This document shows positions 33,238 to 41,667 of a DNA stretch of 64,000 bases, in pieces; position 1 is the first letter of the stretch, and the number at the start of each line of letters is the position of its first letter. The notes beneath the pieces are model-generated. The model was not told the origin of the DNA, did not search any database, and was given only the letters and a program-made list of their open reading frames with translations. This stretch comes from Sphaerochaeta sp032144095. GTDB taxonomy: Bacteria > Spirochaetota > Spirochaetia > Sphaerochaetales > Sphaerochaetaceae. The stretch lies in the NCBI RefSeq assembly GCF_032144095.1, contig NZ_JAVSNJ010000004.1:62001-126000 (forward strand). Direction: 5' to 3'. The position numbers were made by a program, and so were the translations under genes.

Positions 33238-34359
33238 ATGCAAGCCAGACAATGGGAGCTCACCCTTCTCAAAACACTCCTATGGAGCTACATAGCCCTC
33301 TGCCTGATCATTGCCTCCCTAAACTGGGGCTATGTTCCTTCGGCCTCGCCAAAGGTGGCTACTGCAATTACAAAGCTGTGGCACTTCTATGAGAATTGGA
33401 TAAAGACGATCCTCATCGTAGTGTGTGGCATCCTTACCCTTCGGATACGAAAGAGGAAGGCAAGCATAGCAATGCGCAAGAAGAACATGGTGGGCTTTGC
33501 CCTGGCAGCCCTTTTGGTCCACATCGCACTGCCCATCTTGCTGAAGAACCCAGAGCTCTACTATTTTGCCATGCCCCTTCCGTGGTCCACCATTCCCCTA
33601 CAGGTTCAGGTAGAAGGGACAGCCATCCAGAAGGGCCTTATGCAGAGCATAGGGCTTCAGGGTATCAAGCTTTCCCTGGTGTTCTTTTGGCTCTATAGCG
33701 GGTTCATCCTGGTAGGGACACTGCTCTTCGGCCGTAGGCTGCAATGTTCGTCCCTCTGCCTGTTCAACGGCTTTGCATCAGAGATATTCGAACCGGCTTT
33801 CCCCTTGCTGGGCAAGAAGAAGGCACCCCTTGGCAAGCATGGGCTTCGCTCTATATCTGTTGTCAGAACACTATTCTTCATCCTTTCCCTGGCCTTTACC
33901 TCCTATTGGATTCTCCAAAGCATAGGGGTGGGCCTATCGGGAAACAGAGAAGGATTCTCTTCGCTGGAAACCTACAAGTACCTCATCTTTGAACTGCTCA
34001 TGGCCATGTTCTTCTGGGTTGCCTTCATCGGACGGATGTACTGTTACTACTGCCCGGTAGGGACCCTGCTCAGCTGGATAGCAAAGGTTGGAGGGCAGAG
34101 AATCATCACAGACAAGACGCATTGCATCCAATGTGGGAAATGCAACGCCACCTGCCAACTCTCCATCGACATACAATCGTGCGCAAAGGAGAAAGGACCT
34201 GTAATTTCATCCTACTGCGTAGGTTGTGGCCACTGTGTGGATGTTTGTCCTGCAAAGACCTTGGGATACTGTACAAATTTTACACATTTCTTTCATATTA
34301 TTAGCTGTAAGTACAAACACAAAGGAAAACTTACCCGAATGCCAGAAACGAAACATTGA
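33238..34359 (+). CDS. Membrane polyferredoxin (NapH/NosR C-terminal-like, two 4Fe-4S clusters)
   Basis: The 373-residue protein has about six or seven membrane helices, then cytosolic cysteine motifs. YCYYCPVG is the family's membrane-proximal motif. CIQCGKCNATC and CVGCGHCVDVCP are two ferredoxin clusters, the first lacking the usual final Pro. Such proteins pass electrons between the quinone pool and soluble or exported partners. No nitrate or nitrous-oxide reductase is nearby, so the partner is unknown; the lipoprotein at 13.7 kb is one speculative target. There is no clear ribosome site, suggesting coupling to the preceding gene. Confidence 0.82.
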   Translation: MQARQWELTLLKTLLWSYIALCLIIASLNWGYVPSASPKVATAITKLWHFYENWIKTILIVVCGILTLRIRKRKASIAMRKKNMVGFALAALLVHIALPILLKNPELYYFAMPLPWSTIPLQVQVEGTAIQKGLMQSIGLQGIKLSLVFFWLYSGFILVGTLLFGRRLQCSSLCLFNGFASEIFEPAFPLLGKKKAPLGKHGLRSISVVRTLFFILSLAFTSYWILQSIGVGLSGNREGFSSLETYKYLIFELLMAMFFWVAFIGRMYCYYCPVGTLLSWIAKVGGQRIITDKTHCIQCGKCNATCQLSIDIQSCAKEKGPVISSYCVGCGHCVDVCPAKTLGYCTNFTHFFHIISCKYKHKGKLTRMPETKH

Positions 34360-34417
34360 CAGGTGTCAAAATGCAATGGTAGGGTTAAAGTATAGGCCCA
34401 ACGGAGGAAACCGAATA

Positions 34418-36649
34418 GTGAAGCGGATTTACAGAAGACAGGCAAGCGGGAAAAAATCCGTCTTCATCGCGCTTTTCCTAATCCTTGTCCTCTTTCTTTC
34501 CGCTGGCTTTCTGGGCGTACGGTACTTCGAGGATTTCTACCACAAGGAGAAAATCCAGGAGGCAACATTCCTGGCATATGCCTATGCCAACTCCATGGAA
34601 TCACTAATCGATGCAAGGTCCCTCCTGACCGAGCAATTTCACAAGACACTTACGGTTGCCGGACAGATAACGGCCATGCAACAACAACCCTATTCAAACG
34701 AGCTGCTCACAGACCTGGCCACATCCCTCAACGTGGACGTAATCTACGCCTATGACGATAACCTTACCATCGAATACACCAGTGACAGCCAGTATTTGGG
34801 ATGGGTTGCCCCCAAGGATCATCCGGTAAGACGGTTTTATGAAAGCGGTGTTGCCCAGGCAGTAGACGGTGTGAGAACCGATACGGAATCCGGTATCTAC
34901 TTCATGTACAGCTACCAACGCCTTGATGGGGGAAAATTCCTGCAGGTAGGGCTCAGGGTGGAGAAACTTGCTGATCTCTATGAAAGGCTCAACGCACAGT
35001 GGCTCATAGACCAGATAGCCAACAAAAGCCCAAACACCCATATTGCCTTCATAAACAAGAACAACATCATTCAAGCCTCAAGCGACCCCAGGGAAAAAGG
35101 TACCTATGTTGACCTTATCCTGAAACCTGAAACCTTTGGCCAAGAATCCACAACCCAGCCCTATATTGAGGAAACACCCAGCAAAGACCTGAAATTGTTC
35201 GTTCCCATATATGTTGGTGGTGTATACCAAGGGATGCTTACCATAGTTTTTGACCAGAGCAATGTAAACAAGCTGGTCATACAGGTAACGGTGATAGTAT
35301 TCATCTCCCTTATCTTCCTGTTCATCCTTTTCAGCATCTCAATAATCAACATTGCACGCAAGAACAAGAAGATCTTCTCCGTAGCCTACTACGATGAGCT
35401 GACAAGCCTGCCAACCGTACGCCTGCTAAAAGAAAAAATGAAAACAGAAAGCCATGATGACCTTGCCCTGTTCATCATACATGCCATAAACCTCAAGGTC
35501 ATCGAACTTACCTACGGCTACAGTGTTGGCGATACCATCGTACAGGAGATTGCGCACAAGCTGGCAGATCTCAGCCACAACGAGGTCAAGCTGCAGGCCT
35601 TCCGGTTCTCCGATGACCAGTTCATCCTGCTTGTCCAGAACTACGGCAGGCAGGAAGTATTGGTCGAACTCTGCACCCTTATCGCCAACATCCGTGTCTC
35701 GACTGAAAGGACAGGGTCGGTAACCCTTTGCATGGGCATCGTGGAGATGGAAGGGAAGAGCGGAAACTTCAACCAACTCATCAAGGAAGCATCGATAGCC
35801 TTGCATGCAACGACCCTGGACAAGAGGGTGCAGTTCTATACAAAGGCAATGGAGGAGAAGCTCATACGTGATGAGGCCATTGAGCAGGAGCTCAAACAGG
35901 TCATAGCAGGAAAGAGCGAAGCACTCTCGCTTGTCTACCAACCGATAGTCACCATGGATGATGAAATAATCATAAGCCTGGAAGCGCTTGCCCGTATGGA
36001 AAGCACACAACTAGGCCCGATCTCACCTTTGGAATTCATCCCCATTGCAGAGGAGAGGCATCTCATTGTCCCATTGGGAAACATCATCTTCCAGAAGGCC
36101 TGCATGTTCATGCGCACCCTCACAGAACTGGGCTTTGGCTCCTGCCGTATTGCGGTGAACTTCTCCGCCATCCAACTGATGAACAGGGAGCTCATCACCT
36201 CCTTGAAGGAATATGCCTCGGCTGCTGGCATTGATATCCGACAGATGGAGGTAGAGCTGACCGAGTCGGCTTTCACTGAAAACTTTGAGTTGCTTGCCCA
36301 TCAGGTACAAAGCATCCATTCCCTGGGAATCGGGATAGCAATCGATGATTTTGGGACAGGATTCTCCTCCCTAAACCGCCTCCAGAACCTGGATATCGAT
36401 ACCCTGAAACTCGACAAGAAATTTGTTGATACCCTTTCGGCACCCTTTGCACAGGGAATTGCCTCAGACATCATCTCCATGGCACACCACCTCAAAAAGC
36501 CTGTCACCGCTGAAGGTGTCGAAACCGAAATGCAGCGACAACTATTGCTTGGGATGGGGTGTGACTATATGCAAGGGTATCTGTTCAGCAAGCCTATCCC
36601 GGAAGGCGACGTCATCGCCCTTCTTGAGAAGCAGAGGGTCGGTAACTGA
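34418..36649 (+). CDS. Membrane cyclic-di-GMP phosphodiesterase (sensor, degenerate GGDEF, EAL)
   Basis: The 743-residue protein (GTG 34418 with GGAGG ten bases upstream) has a membrane helix near 13-33, an extracytoplasmic sensor of about 250 residues, a second helix near 285-310, a GGDEF domain and an EAL domain. The GGDEF signature is degenerate (FSDDQF), so cyclase activity is unlikely. The EAL domain keeps SLEALAR, the Asn of VNFS, ELTES, DDFGTGFSSL, LDKKF and AEGVETE, so it should hydrolyse cyclic-di-GMP. Its last 38 bases overlap the convergent C39-like gene. Confidence 0.9.
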   Translation: MKRIYRRQASGKKSVFIALFLILVLFLSAGFLGVRYFEDFYHKEKIQEATFLAYAYANSMESLIDARSLLTEQFHKTLTVAGQITAMQQQPYSNELLTDLATSLNVDVIYAYDDNLTIEYTSDSQYLGWVAPKDHPVRRFYESGVAQAVDGVRTDTESGIYFMYSYQRLDGGKFLQVGLRVEKLADLYERLNAQWLIDQIANKSPNTHIAFINKNNIIQASSDPREKGTYVDLILKPETFGQESTTQPYIEETPSKDLKLFVPIYVGGVYQGMLTIVFDQSNVNKLVIQVTVIVFISLIFLFILFSISIINIARKNKKIFSVAYYDELTSLPTVRLLKEKMKTESHDDLALFIIHAINLKVIELTYGYSVGDTIVQEIAHKLADLSHNEVKLQAFRFSDDQFILLVQNYGRQEVLVELCTLIANIRVSTERTGSVTLCMGIVEMEGKSGNFNQLIKEASIALHATTLDKRVQFYTKAMEEKLIRDEAIEQELKQVIAGKSEALSLVYQPIVTMDDEIIISLEALARMESTQLGPISPLEFIPIAEERHLIVPLGNIIFQKACMFMRTLTELGFGSCRIAVNFSAIQLMNRELITSLKEYASAAGIDIRQMEVELTESAFTENFELLAHQVQSIHSLGIGIAIDDFGTGFSSLNRLQNLDIDTLKLDKKFVDTLSAPFAQGIASDIISMAHHLKKPVTAEGVETEMQRQLLLGMGCDYMQGYLFSKPIPEGDVIALLEKQRVGN

Positions 36650-37250
36650 TGAACCCACCACCACGGGTGGTACTCTCCAGCCAGGAGCCAAGGTCAATCT
36701 TCCAGGAAAGAGCTGCGTCATAGACCGTTACAGAGACACCCTGCCCTTCTTCCTCCCCTTCAATACCAACCAAGGTGACCCAGTGCCACTCATCCAGGTT
36801 GGTCAGGGAGCCTCTTGAGAGGTTGAGAAAGGCAACGGGAGAATCGGCCTTGAAGGAAGAGATCAAAAAGTCGACCACTTCAGACAGTGAGGGACGCCTC
36901 TCCTTTGCCCTGGAAATCTTCAGGGTGTGGGCCTGTAGCTCGAAAGAGGTTGAAGCCAGATAGGCATCGAACCCTTTGGTAAACTGGCTAAGCAGATGCA
37001 CACCCATGATACCTGGGGTGATGAGCTTCCACATCTCCTGCATCAATTGGATCGCCTCTTCCTTCTGGACTCTCTTCGGATGAAGCCTTTGCTGGAAATA
37101 GAGCATCATATTGCTGGCCGTGGTCGGACCACAGCCGGCTCGCCTTTGCCAGAGCATGGGGAACCACTCCTGGTCTGCACCAAAGGAGATGATCCCAGCG
37201 TTGTCATGGATAGAGAGATATTCAGGATGTTCTATGGTTTGTAGTATCAA
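36612..37250 (-). CDS. C39-like papain-fold protein
   Basis: A 212-residue protein without signal peptide. AGCGPTTASNMML contains a candidate catalytic Cys40, DEWHWVTLVG a candidate His156, and VYDAA a candidate Asp, the triad order of C39-like peptidases. The substrate is unknown and it may be a transglutaminase-like or inactive relative. The start is TTG 37250, with GAGGT at good distance. It is ten bases downstream of the rhodanese gene. The 3' end overlaps the EAL gene on the other strand. Confidence 0.65.
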   Translation of the reverse strand: MILQTIEHPEYLSIHDNAGIISFGADQEWFPMLWQRRAGCGPTTASNMMLYFQQRLHPKRVQKEEAIQLMQEMWKLITPGIMGVHLLSQFTKGFDAYLASTSFELQAHTLKISRAKERRPSLSEVVDFLISSFKADSPVAFLNLSRGSLTNLDEWHWVTLVGIEGEEEGQGVSVTVYDAALSWKIDLGSWLESTTRGGGFISYRPSASQEGR

Positions 37251-37259
37251 AGCATTACC

Positions 37260-37688
37260 TCAACGAACCGTCTCAAACGGCCAATTGATGATCCCACCGA
37301 AATCAAGGACACCGGTATAGCCAAGGGCCACAAGCTTCTTGCTGGCCTGGGCACTGCGGGCACCACTGCGGCAATAGACCAGGATGGTTGCATCCAGATC
37401 GGGCAGTGCCGCGACCTTGTAACTACCAATGGTCTCATTCGCTATGTTGATTGCCCCTCGTACATGCCCCTCCGCAAATTCCCCAGGGGTACGCACATCA
37501 AGGATGGTGAGCTTTACGCCACTGTCCATCATCTCTTTTGCCTTTTCGGCTGATATTTTTCGATACGTAGCTTTTTCTCCTTCCAAGGGATGACTATCCT
37601 GTTTGCCTTTGGCAAAAGCCTTCAGCCCAAGAAATATCAGAAACCAGATGATCAGTATGATGAGGATGATGATGGTGACTTTATTCAT
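37260..37688 (-). CDS. Membrane-anchored rhodanese-like protein
   Basis: A 142-residue protein with an N-terminal membrane helix (residues 3-22) and one rhodanese domain. The active-site loop is CRSGARS with Cys106, the loop typical of single-domain sulfurtransferases such as PspE/GlpE. The domain probably faces the periplasm. AGGAG lies before ATG 37688. It is probably cotranscribed with the C39-like gene. Confidence 0.88.
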   Translation of the reverse strand: MNKVTIIILIILIIWFLIFLGLKAFAKGKQDSHPLEGEKATYRKISAEKAKEMMDSGVKLTILDVRTPGEFAEGHVRGAINIANETIGSYKVAALPDLDATILVYCRSGARSAQASKKLVALGYTGVLDFGGIINWPFETVR

Positions 37689-37795
37689 GTGATAGGATCT
37701 CCTATCAACAAGATGGCAATTCTCCTCCTGTTGGTCAAGAGAAGAATTGCCATTATGGAGAAAAACATCAATTGATGCTCATGTGAGCAACTACC

Positions 37796-38341
37796 CTATA
37801 GGTCTTTATTGAGCTGGCTTTCCAGATACTCCATCATAACCGTGGCCTTTGCCTCAGCCATCGCCAGTTTTTGCTCCAAGGCCAGGGTTTGTTGCTTGTA
37901 GGCATCCTTGAGATTCTTCACAGGATAGGAGGAAAGAACCCAGACAGTTCCATCAGGTGCTGTGTAGCGTTCGGCTACCGACACCCCGCGCAGCGCTATG
38001 TTGACCGTCTGCACGCTCAGGCTCTGCAGGACCTCAAGCGACTGCTGGTTTCTCAGTGTCTCCCCTGCCTCCTCCACAAAGGTCACCAGTGCGTTGTCAA
38101 CAGTGGTTGAAGCCCATCTGCCTATCGCATCCTTGGCTGCTGACTCTGCCCGAAGCAGGCTGAGCTGGGCAGTCGACTGCTTTGCCGATCCTACCTCATA
38201 GTGGAGGGTACTGGTATTCTTAGGGGTGGAGGTTGTCCAGTAGGGTGATCCGTCAGGGTTTGGCTTGGGGGTGGAAGCACAGCTTACCAGGACGAGCAGT
38301 AGGCCAATGCTGCACAGTAGGGCCATATGTTTCTTGTTCAT
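37796..38341 (-). CDS. LPP20-family lipoprotein
   Basis: The 181-residue product has a signal peptide with lipobox LVSC and an LPP20-type domain (SPYWTTS..., then AESAAKDAIGRWASTTV, GVSVAERY and DGTVWVLSSYP). AAGGAG precedes ATG 38341; the longer frame upstream is not plausible. It is a clear paralogue of the lipoprotein at 39117-39707. It is the last gene of a five-gene minus-strand cluster starting with an LpoB-like gene. A role in envelope or outer-membrane maintenance is likely but unproven. Confidence 0.8.
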   Translation of the reverse strand: MNKKHMALLCSIGLLLVLVSCASTPKPNPDGSPYWTTSTPKNTSTLHYEVGSAKQSTAQLSLLRAESAAKDAIGRWASTTVDNALVTFVEEAGETLRNQQSLEVLQSLSVQTVNIALRGVSVAERYTAPDGTVWVLSSYPVKNLKDAYKQQTLALEQKLAMAEAKATVMMEYLESQLNKDL

Positions 38342-38351
38342 AGGTAACTCC

Positions 38352-39113
38352 TTATTCCGTGATGGAGGCAAGGCTCCAGTAGGTATCGGTCTCGGGTTCA
38401 TAATATCGGTCCACGATGGCAAAGCCCACCAACAGGCCCCGTTGTGCCTGGTAGAGCACACGATCCATCGCCTTGGCACTCCCGTCCCTTGTGGTATCGA
38501 GGGCTACCGAATAGGCATGCTCGGTATAGAGGTCCAAAAGGTTCTGCGCTGCCGCAAAATCAGAGGCCTCCAACGAGTCGTTCAAAAAGTAGTACGCCTT
38601 GCTGCTCCCTACCCCAAACCGGTAGCCATCCAGAGAAGGGTAGCTTGTAAGCCATGGGGGACGACCTTCGAAGTCTGGCCCTGCCGGGTAGGTGCGCCTG
38701 GTCTCTGGCTTCCTGGAGTATCGGGCAAGTACTACCGCCCCAGCCCTGCTGTCAAACGATACGGAGAGCAAGGTAAGGTCTTCTATGACGCCCTTGAGGC
38801 CCTCTTCATCATAATAGGCCATCTCCTTCACCGCAAATGCCTTGGCGGCTCCATCCTGCATCACCAGGGTGGAGTCAAGGGCCAGGGCCTCTTCCAGGAG
38901 GATGCTCCTGGCACAGGAGATGATGGCCCTCTCTACCATATGTTCCTCCGTTGCATAGGGGCCCGAAAGCCCCACATAGACATTGGCCGGATAGGTATGG
39001 ATTTCAAGCAAGGAGAGGGAGAGCGACTGCTCACCTCTCTCGGGATGCCCCCCTGTGGAAGAGCATCCGAGCAAGGGGAGGAGCATGAGAAGGACTATCC
39101 CTATCCGAGCCAT
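38352..39113 (-). CDS. Lipoprotein with LPP20-like C-terminal half
   Basis: A 253-residue lipoprotein (lipobox LLGC at about residue 17). The C-terminal half (PPWLTSYPSLDGYRFGVGSSKAY) has the LPP20 pattern of the neighbours, while the N-terminal half (THVYPA-like beta segments) is not recognised. It starts four bases after the preceding stop without a clear ribosome site, so translation is likely coupled. It belongs to the five-gene lipoprotein operon. Confidence 0.7.
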   Translation of the reverse strand: MARIGIVLLMLLPLLGCSSTGGHPERGEQSLSLSLLEIHTYPANVYVGLSGPYATEEHMVERAIISCARSILLEEALALDSTLVMQDGAAKAFAVKEMAYYDEEGLKGVIEDLTLLSVSFDSRAGAVVLARYSRKPETRRTYPAGPDFEGRPPWLTSYPSLDGYRFGVGSSKAYYFLNDSLEASDFAAAQNLLDLYTEHAYSVALDTTRDGSAKAMDRVLYQAQRGLLVGFAIVDRYYEPETDTYWSLASITE

Positions 39114-39116
39114 GGC

Positions 39117-39707
39117 TTAGCGGTCGGTCTTCTTGAGGAGGTTGGCGAAGGCATCCTTCATCTTTGCGTTTGCCGCAGCTGCTGCATCGCTTTCGACAAA
39201 GGCCTCTGCCACCGCCTCTGCAGCGGGCTCGAAGCTCTTTTCGATGTTGGCTAGCGGGATCGAGCAGAGTACCCATACCCCACCGTCAGCATCGATCCAC
39301 ATGCTTTCCGTAGTCACCCCTGACAGGGTCGCCTCAGCAACCTGCTGGCTGATGGTCTCCATGGCATCCATTGCCTGTCGGTTATCGCCACTGCCGGCGT
39401 CATTGACATAGGTGACGACCACTTCCTTGACCGAGGTACTAACCCAAGCTGCAATCTTGTTCTTGGCTTCGACAGTTGCACGTTTGATGGAGATCTGCTT
39501 GTCGCTCATCTTTCCATATCCGGATTCAAAGTGCATGTCCTGGGTAGAGACTGCCTTATAGACCCACTCTGGCTGTGGGATGCCATCGGCGCCTAGGACT
39601 ACTTTCACCACCGGCTTTGGGGCTGGGGCATCTTTTTTTGTGGTTGTACATCCGCTCAAGCCGAACAGGACGACAGCAGAAACAAGCATGATCAAAAGCT
39701 TCTTCAT
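39117..39707 (-). CDS. LPP20-family lipoprotein
   Basis: A 196-residue lipoprotein (lipobox LSGC). The domain QPEWVYKAVS..., RATVEAKNKIAAWVSTSV, GVTTESMWIDADGGVWVLCSIP aligns along its length with the lipoprotein at 37796-38341, so the two are tandem duplicates around one other gene. GGAGG lies before ATG 39707. The last 30 residues are Ala-rich and helical. Confidence 0.8.
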   Translation of the reverse strand: MKKLLIMLVSAVVLFGLSGCTTTKKDAPAPKPVVKVVLGADGIPQPEWVYKAVSTQDMHFESGYGKMSDKQISIKRATVEAKNKIAAWVSTSVKEVVVTYVNDAGSGDNRQAMDAMETISQQVAEATLSGVTTESMWIDADGGVWVLCSIPLANIEKSFEPAAEAVAEAFVESDAAAAANAKMKDAFANLLKKTDR

Positions 39708-39730
39708 GAGAGACCTCCAAGAGAGAAATA

Positions 39731-40762
39731 TTACATACTATCCCCAAGCCTTTTCTGCAAGAGGGTGAAAAACTCGGAAACGGAGAGGGTGGTTGCCTGG
39801 ATGAGGGCTTTCTTCTGGGCATCCTCACTGCTCAAGGCAGCTTCACGCTCACTCACCTGGTAGGTGAAGAGTGTAACATCACCACTGACCAGCTGGGCTG
39901 AAAGCGAATAGCGTACGTATTTGTATGGGCTGTCCTTGAGTTCAATAGGGGTACTCTCATAGTGCAGGTTCAGGTAAGCCGAGGGATTCGCATCCAGGGG
40001 GACGATCGAGAAGCCGAGGGCCACCAACTTTTGGGAGAAGGCTGAGAACAGCATCTGGTGGTCACCAAGGCTGTCGACGGTCACCGCTACCCGCACCGAG
40101 GAGGCAATCGTTGCCAGTTCGCGCTCCAGCGAGAACAGGGTTGAGTTTTGGCTCTTTTTCAGAAGCACCTGCATCTGGTCATAGAGGTCCTGCTGCCTTT
40201 GGGCAAAGGAAAGGGCCTTCAACAGGGTAAAATACCGTGCAAGTGGTTCTGTCCGTGTGATGAGCTCCCTTCGTACTGACATGATGGAAATGTCCAGCTC
40301 ATCAATCTCCTTCTGGTAGATTTCCGCCGTTTTCTTACGGTCGAGTGCAACTCGGACGTATACCCTGGCCGTGTCATCTACATAGGTATTGACCACCTGG
40401 GCCCCCACGATCTTATCGGTGCTGGAAGTGACGCTGCCTTGGTCCACCATCTCCGAGAGGGTGGAAAACTTCACCTGACCGTCCCCACTATCCTGGGCCG
40501 TGGACCGGGACAGGACGGTGGTGACTGAGCGAACCTGGGAATTGAATACCTGCGAAAGCGAGGAGAGGGCGGCATCGGTGGCCTTTTCCCGGGAGGAGCC
40601 GCTGCCGAGGGCACAAAGATAGGTATCTTCATCGTACTGCCTGTCATAGAGGGTATCCAGCCAGTGCGGGGCCGAACCTGAAGCGAGAGAGGAGCAGCCA
40701 CTACCAAGCGATAGGGCTACAAAGAGCAACACCACAAAGAGGGCCGATCTAGCATGCTTCAT
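39731..40762 (-). CDS. Large LPP20-like lipoprotein
   Basis: A 343-residue lipoprotein with a signal peptide and lipobox LGSGC. The N-terminal part (APHWLDTLYD..., LCALGSGSSREKATDAALSSL) is LPP20-like, followed by a helical segment and a C-terminal beta-rich domain. The ribosome site is weak. It lies between the LpoB-like gene and the smaller LPP20 paralogue, with short gaps on both sides. Confidence 0.75.
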   Translation of the reverse strand: MKHARSALFVVLLFVALSLGSGCSSLASGSAPHWLDTLYDRQYDEDTYLCALGSGSSREKATDAALSSLSQVFNSQVRSVTTVLSRSTAQDSGDGQVKFSTLSEMVDQGSVTSSTDKIVGAQVVNTYVDDTARVYVRVALDRKKTAEIYQKEIDELDISIMSVRRELITRTEPLARYFTLLKALSFAQRQQDLYDQMQVLLKKSQNSTLFSLERELATIASSVRVAVTVDSLGDHQMLFSAFSQKLVALGFSIVPLDANPSAYLNLHYESTPIELKDSPYKYVRYSLSAQLVSGDVTLFTYQVSEREAALSSEDAQKKALIQATTLSVSEFFTLLQKRLGDSM

Positions 40763-40780
40763 ACGTATTACTGCCTTATC

Positions 40781-41389
40781 CTAGAATTGGTATTTGCTTT
40801 GCTTGACCATCTTCTTGATGGTCTCTTCCCCAACCCAGACCTTCTTGTTGGTCTCGATGTCGATGAGCTCGGCAGACACGTAGTAGGTACGCACCGACTT
40901 TCCGCCAACCTGGTCAAGATTGGTCCGGACAGACCCCTGCAACAGGTAGTCTGCCCCGATCTCCTTACCCAAGGCCTTGGCAGTGGATTCGCTTGCAAAG
41001 TACTGCTGCTCCTCCCGTTCATCACGCACGGAGGCCCTGAAGGAAACATCGGCAACCATGTCAACCTTTCCTGAATTGATGAGCTCTATCTCATACCGTT
41101 TGGCTATGATCGAGGTATCGATATGTTCGCTGCTGCGGTTCAGGAAGCTTCCCACGATCACCACGGGGTTCTTCATCTTGTGCATCCTGAACTGGTCAAG
41201 CCAGGGACTGCGCAAGCTATCCTTCACCAGGGCCTCAGAGACAAGTCGAATATCGGTATCGTTCCAGTTGCCGCTCAGGTCGATATTTACATCAGAGGAA
41301 AGCCTATCGACAGAGACGGTGGATTGGCAAGAGATCAGCAAGGCAACGAGCACCAGGGCAAGGGCGCTCAATTGTATCTTTTTCTTCAT
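40781..41389 (-). CDS. LpoB-like penicillin-binding protein activator lipoprotein
   Basis: The 202-residue product has a signal peptide with lipobox LISC and the LpoB/CsgG-type core: NIDLSGNWNDTDIRLVSEALV, then NPVVIVGSFLNRSSEHID, and GADYLLQGSVRTN. LpoB in enterobacteria spans the periplasm to stimulate PBP1b. GGGAG precedes ATG 41389. As first gene of the operon it suggests that the LPP20 proteins act with cell-wall synthesis. Confidence 0.85.
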   Translation of the reverse strand: MKKKIQLSALALVLVALLISCQSTVSVDRLSSDVNIDLSGNWNDTDIRLVSEALVKDSLRSPWLDQFRMHKMKNPVVIVGSFLNRSSEHIDTSIIAKRYEIELINSGKVDMVADVSFRASVRDEREEQQYFASESTAKALGKEIGADYLLQGSVRTNLDQVGGKSVRTYYVSAELIDIETNKKVWVGEETIKKMVKQSKYQF

Positions 41390-41420
41390 AGGTTCACTCC
41401 CTTATAGTGGATAACAACCA

Positions 41421-41450
41421 TTGTACACCAGTATATACGAGGTTTATAGA
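41421..41450 (+). promoter_or_regulatory. Promoter of the candidate small RNA or leader
   Basis: TTGTAC (41421-41426), 18-base spacer, TATAGA (41445-41450). It faces away from the LpoB-like operon. Confidence 0.55.
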
Positions 41451-41456
41451 AAATTA

Positions 41457-41583
41457 CCCAAAGAAATGTCTGAATGGGGAGAACAGAGGGTGAAAAGAGG
41501 TATCTTGCTCCCTGTTCCTACCCTACAGGGAGGAATATGTGCAGCATTGTCACAGCAGTTTCAAAACTGCTCCCCTTTTTTCT
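41457..41583 (+). ncRNA. Candidate small RNA or attenuator leader
   Basis: From the promoter at 41421-41450, an RNA of about 125 bases would contain hairpin 1 (CTCCCTG 41508-41514 with CAGGGAG 41526-41532) and hairpin 2 (AGCAGTTT 41554-41561 with AAACTGCT 41564-41571), followed by CCCC and six T, an intrinsic terminator. No gene precedes it, so this terminator ends either a free small RNA or the leader of the COG3014-type gene at 41668. I recognise no known RNA family. Confidence 0.5.
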
Positions 41584-41586
41584 CTG

Positions 41587-41615
41587 TTGCAACTTGGTCC
41601 CAACAATGCTACATT
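41587..41615 (+). promoter_or_regulatory. Promoter of the COG3014-type lipoprotein gene
   Basis: TTGCAA (41587-41592), 17-base spacer, TACATT (41610-41615), with the gene 53 bases downstream. It lies just after the terminator of the candidate small RNA. Confidence 0.6.
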
Positions 41616-41667
41616 TTTGTATATAGCCGAAAACCAACTATGTGTGGCATAAAGGAATCGTGGACAG

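Noticed and set aside
36612..36649. Overlap of two convergent genes taken as a frameshift
   Set aside because: Both genes keep complete C-terminal motifs. A short tail-to-tail overlap is enough to explain it.
38265..39254. 329-residue open frame on the plus strand across the lipoprotein cluster
   Set aside because: It is antisense to two lipoprotein genes with signal peptides and lipoboxes and has no ribosome site. It is a by-product of their codon use.
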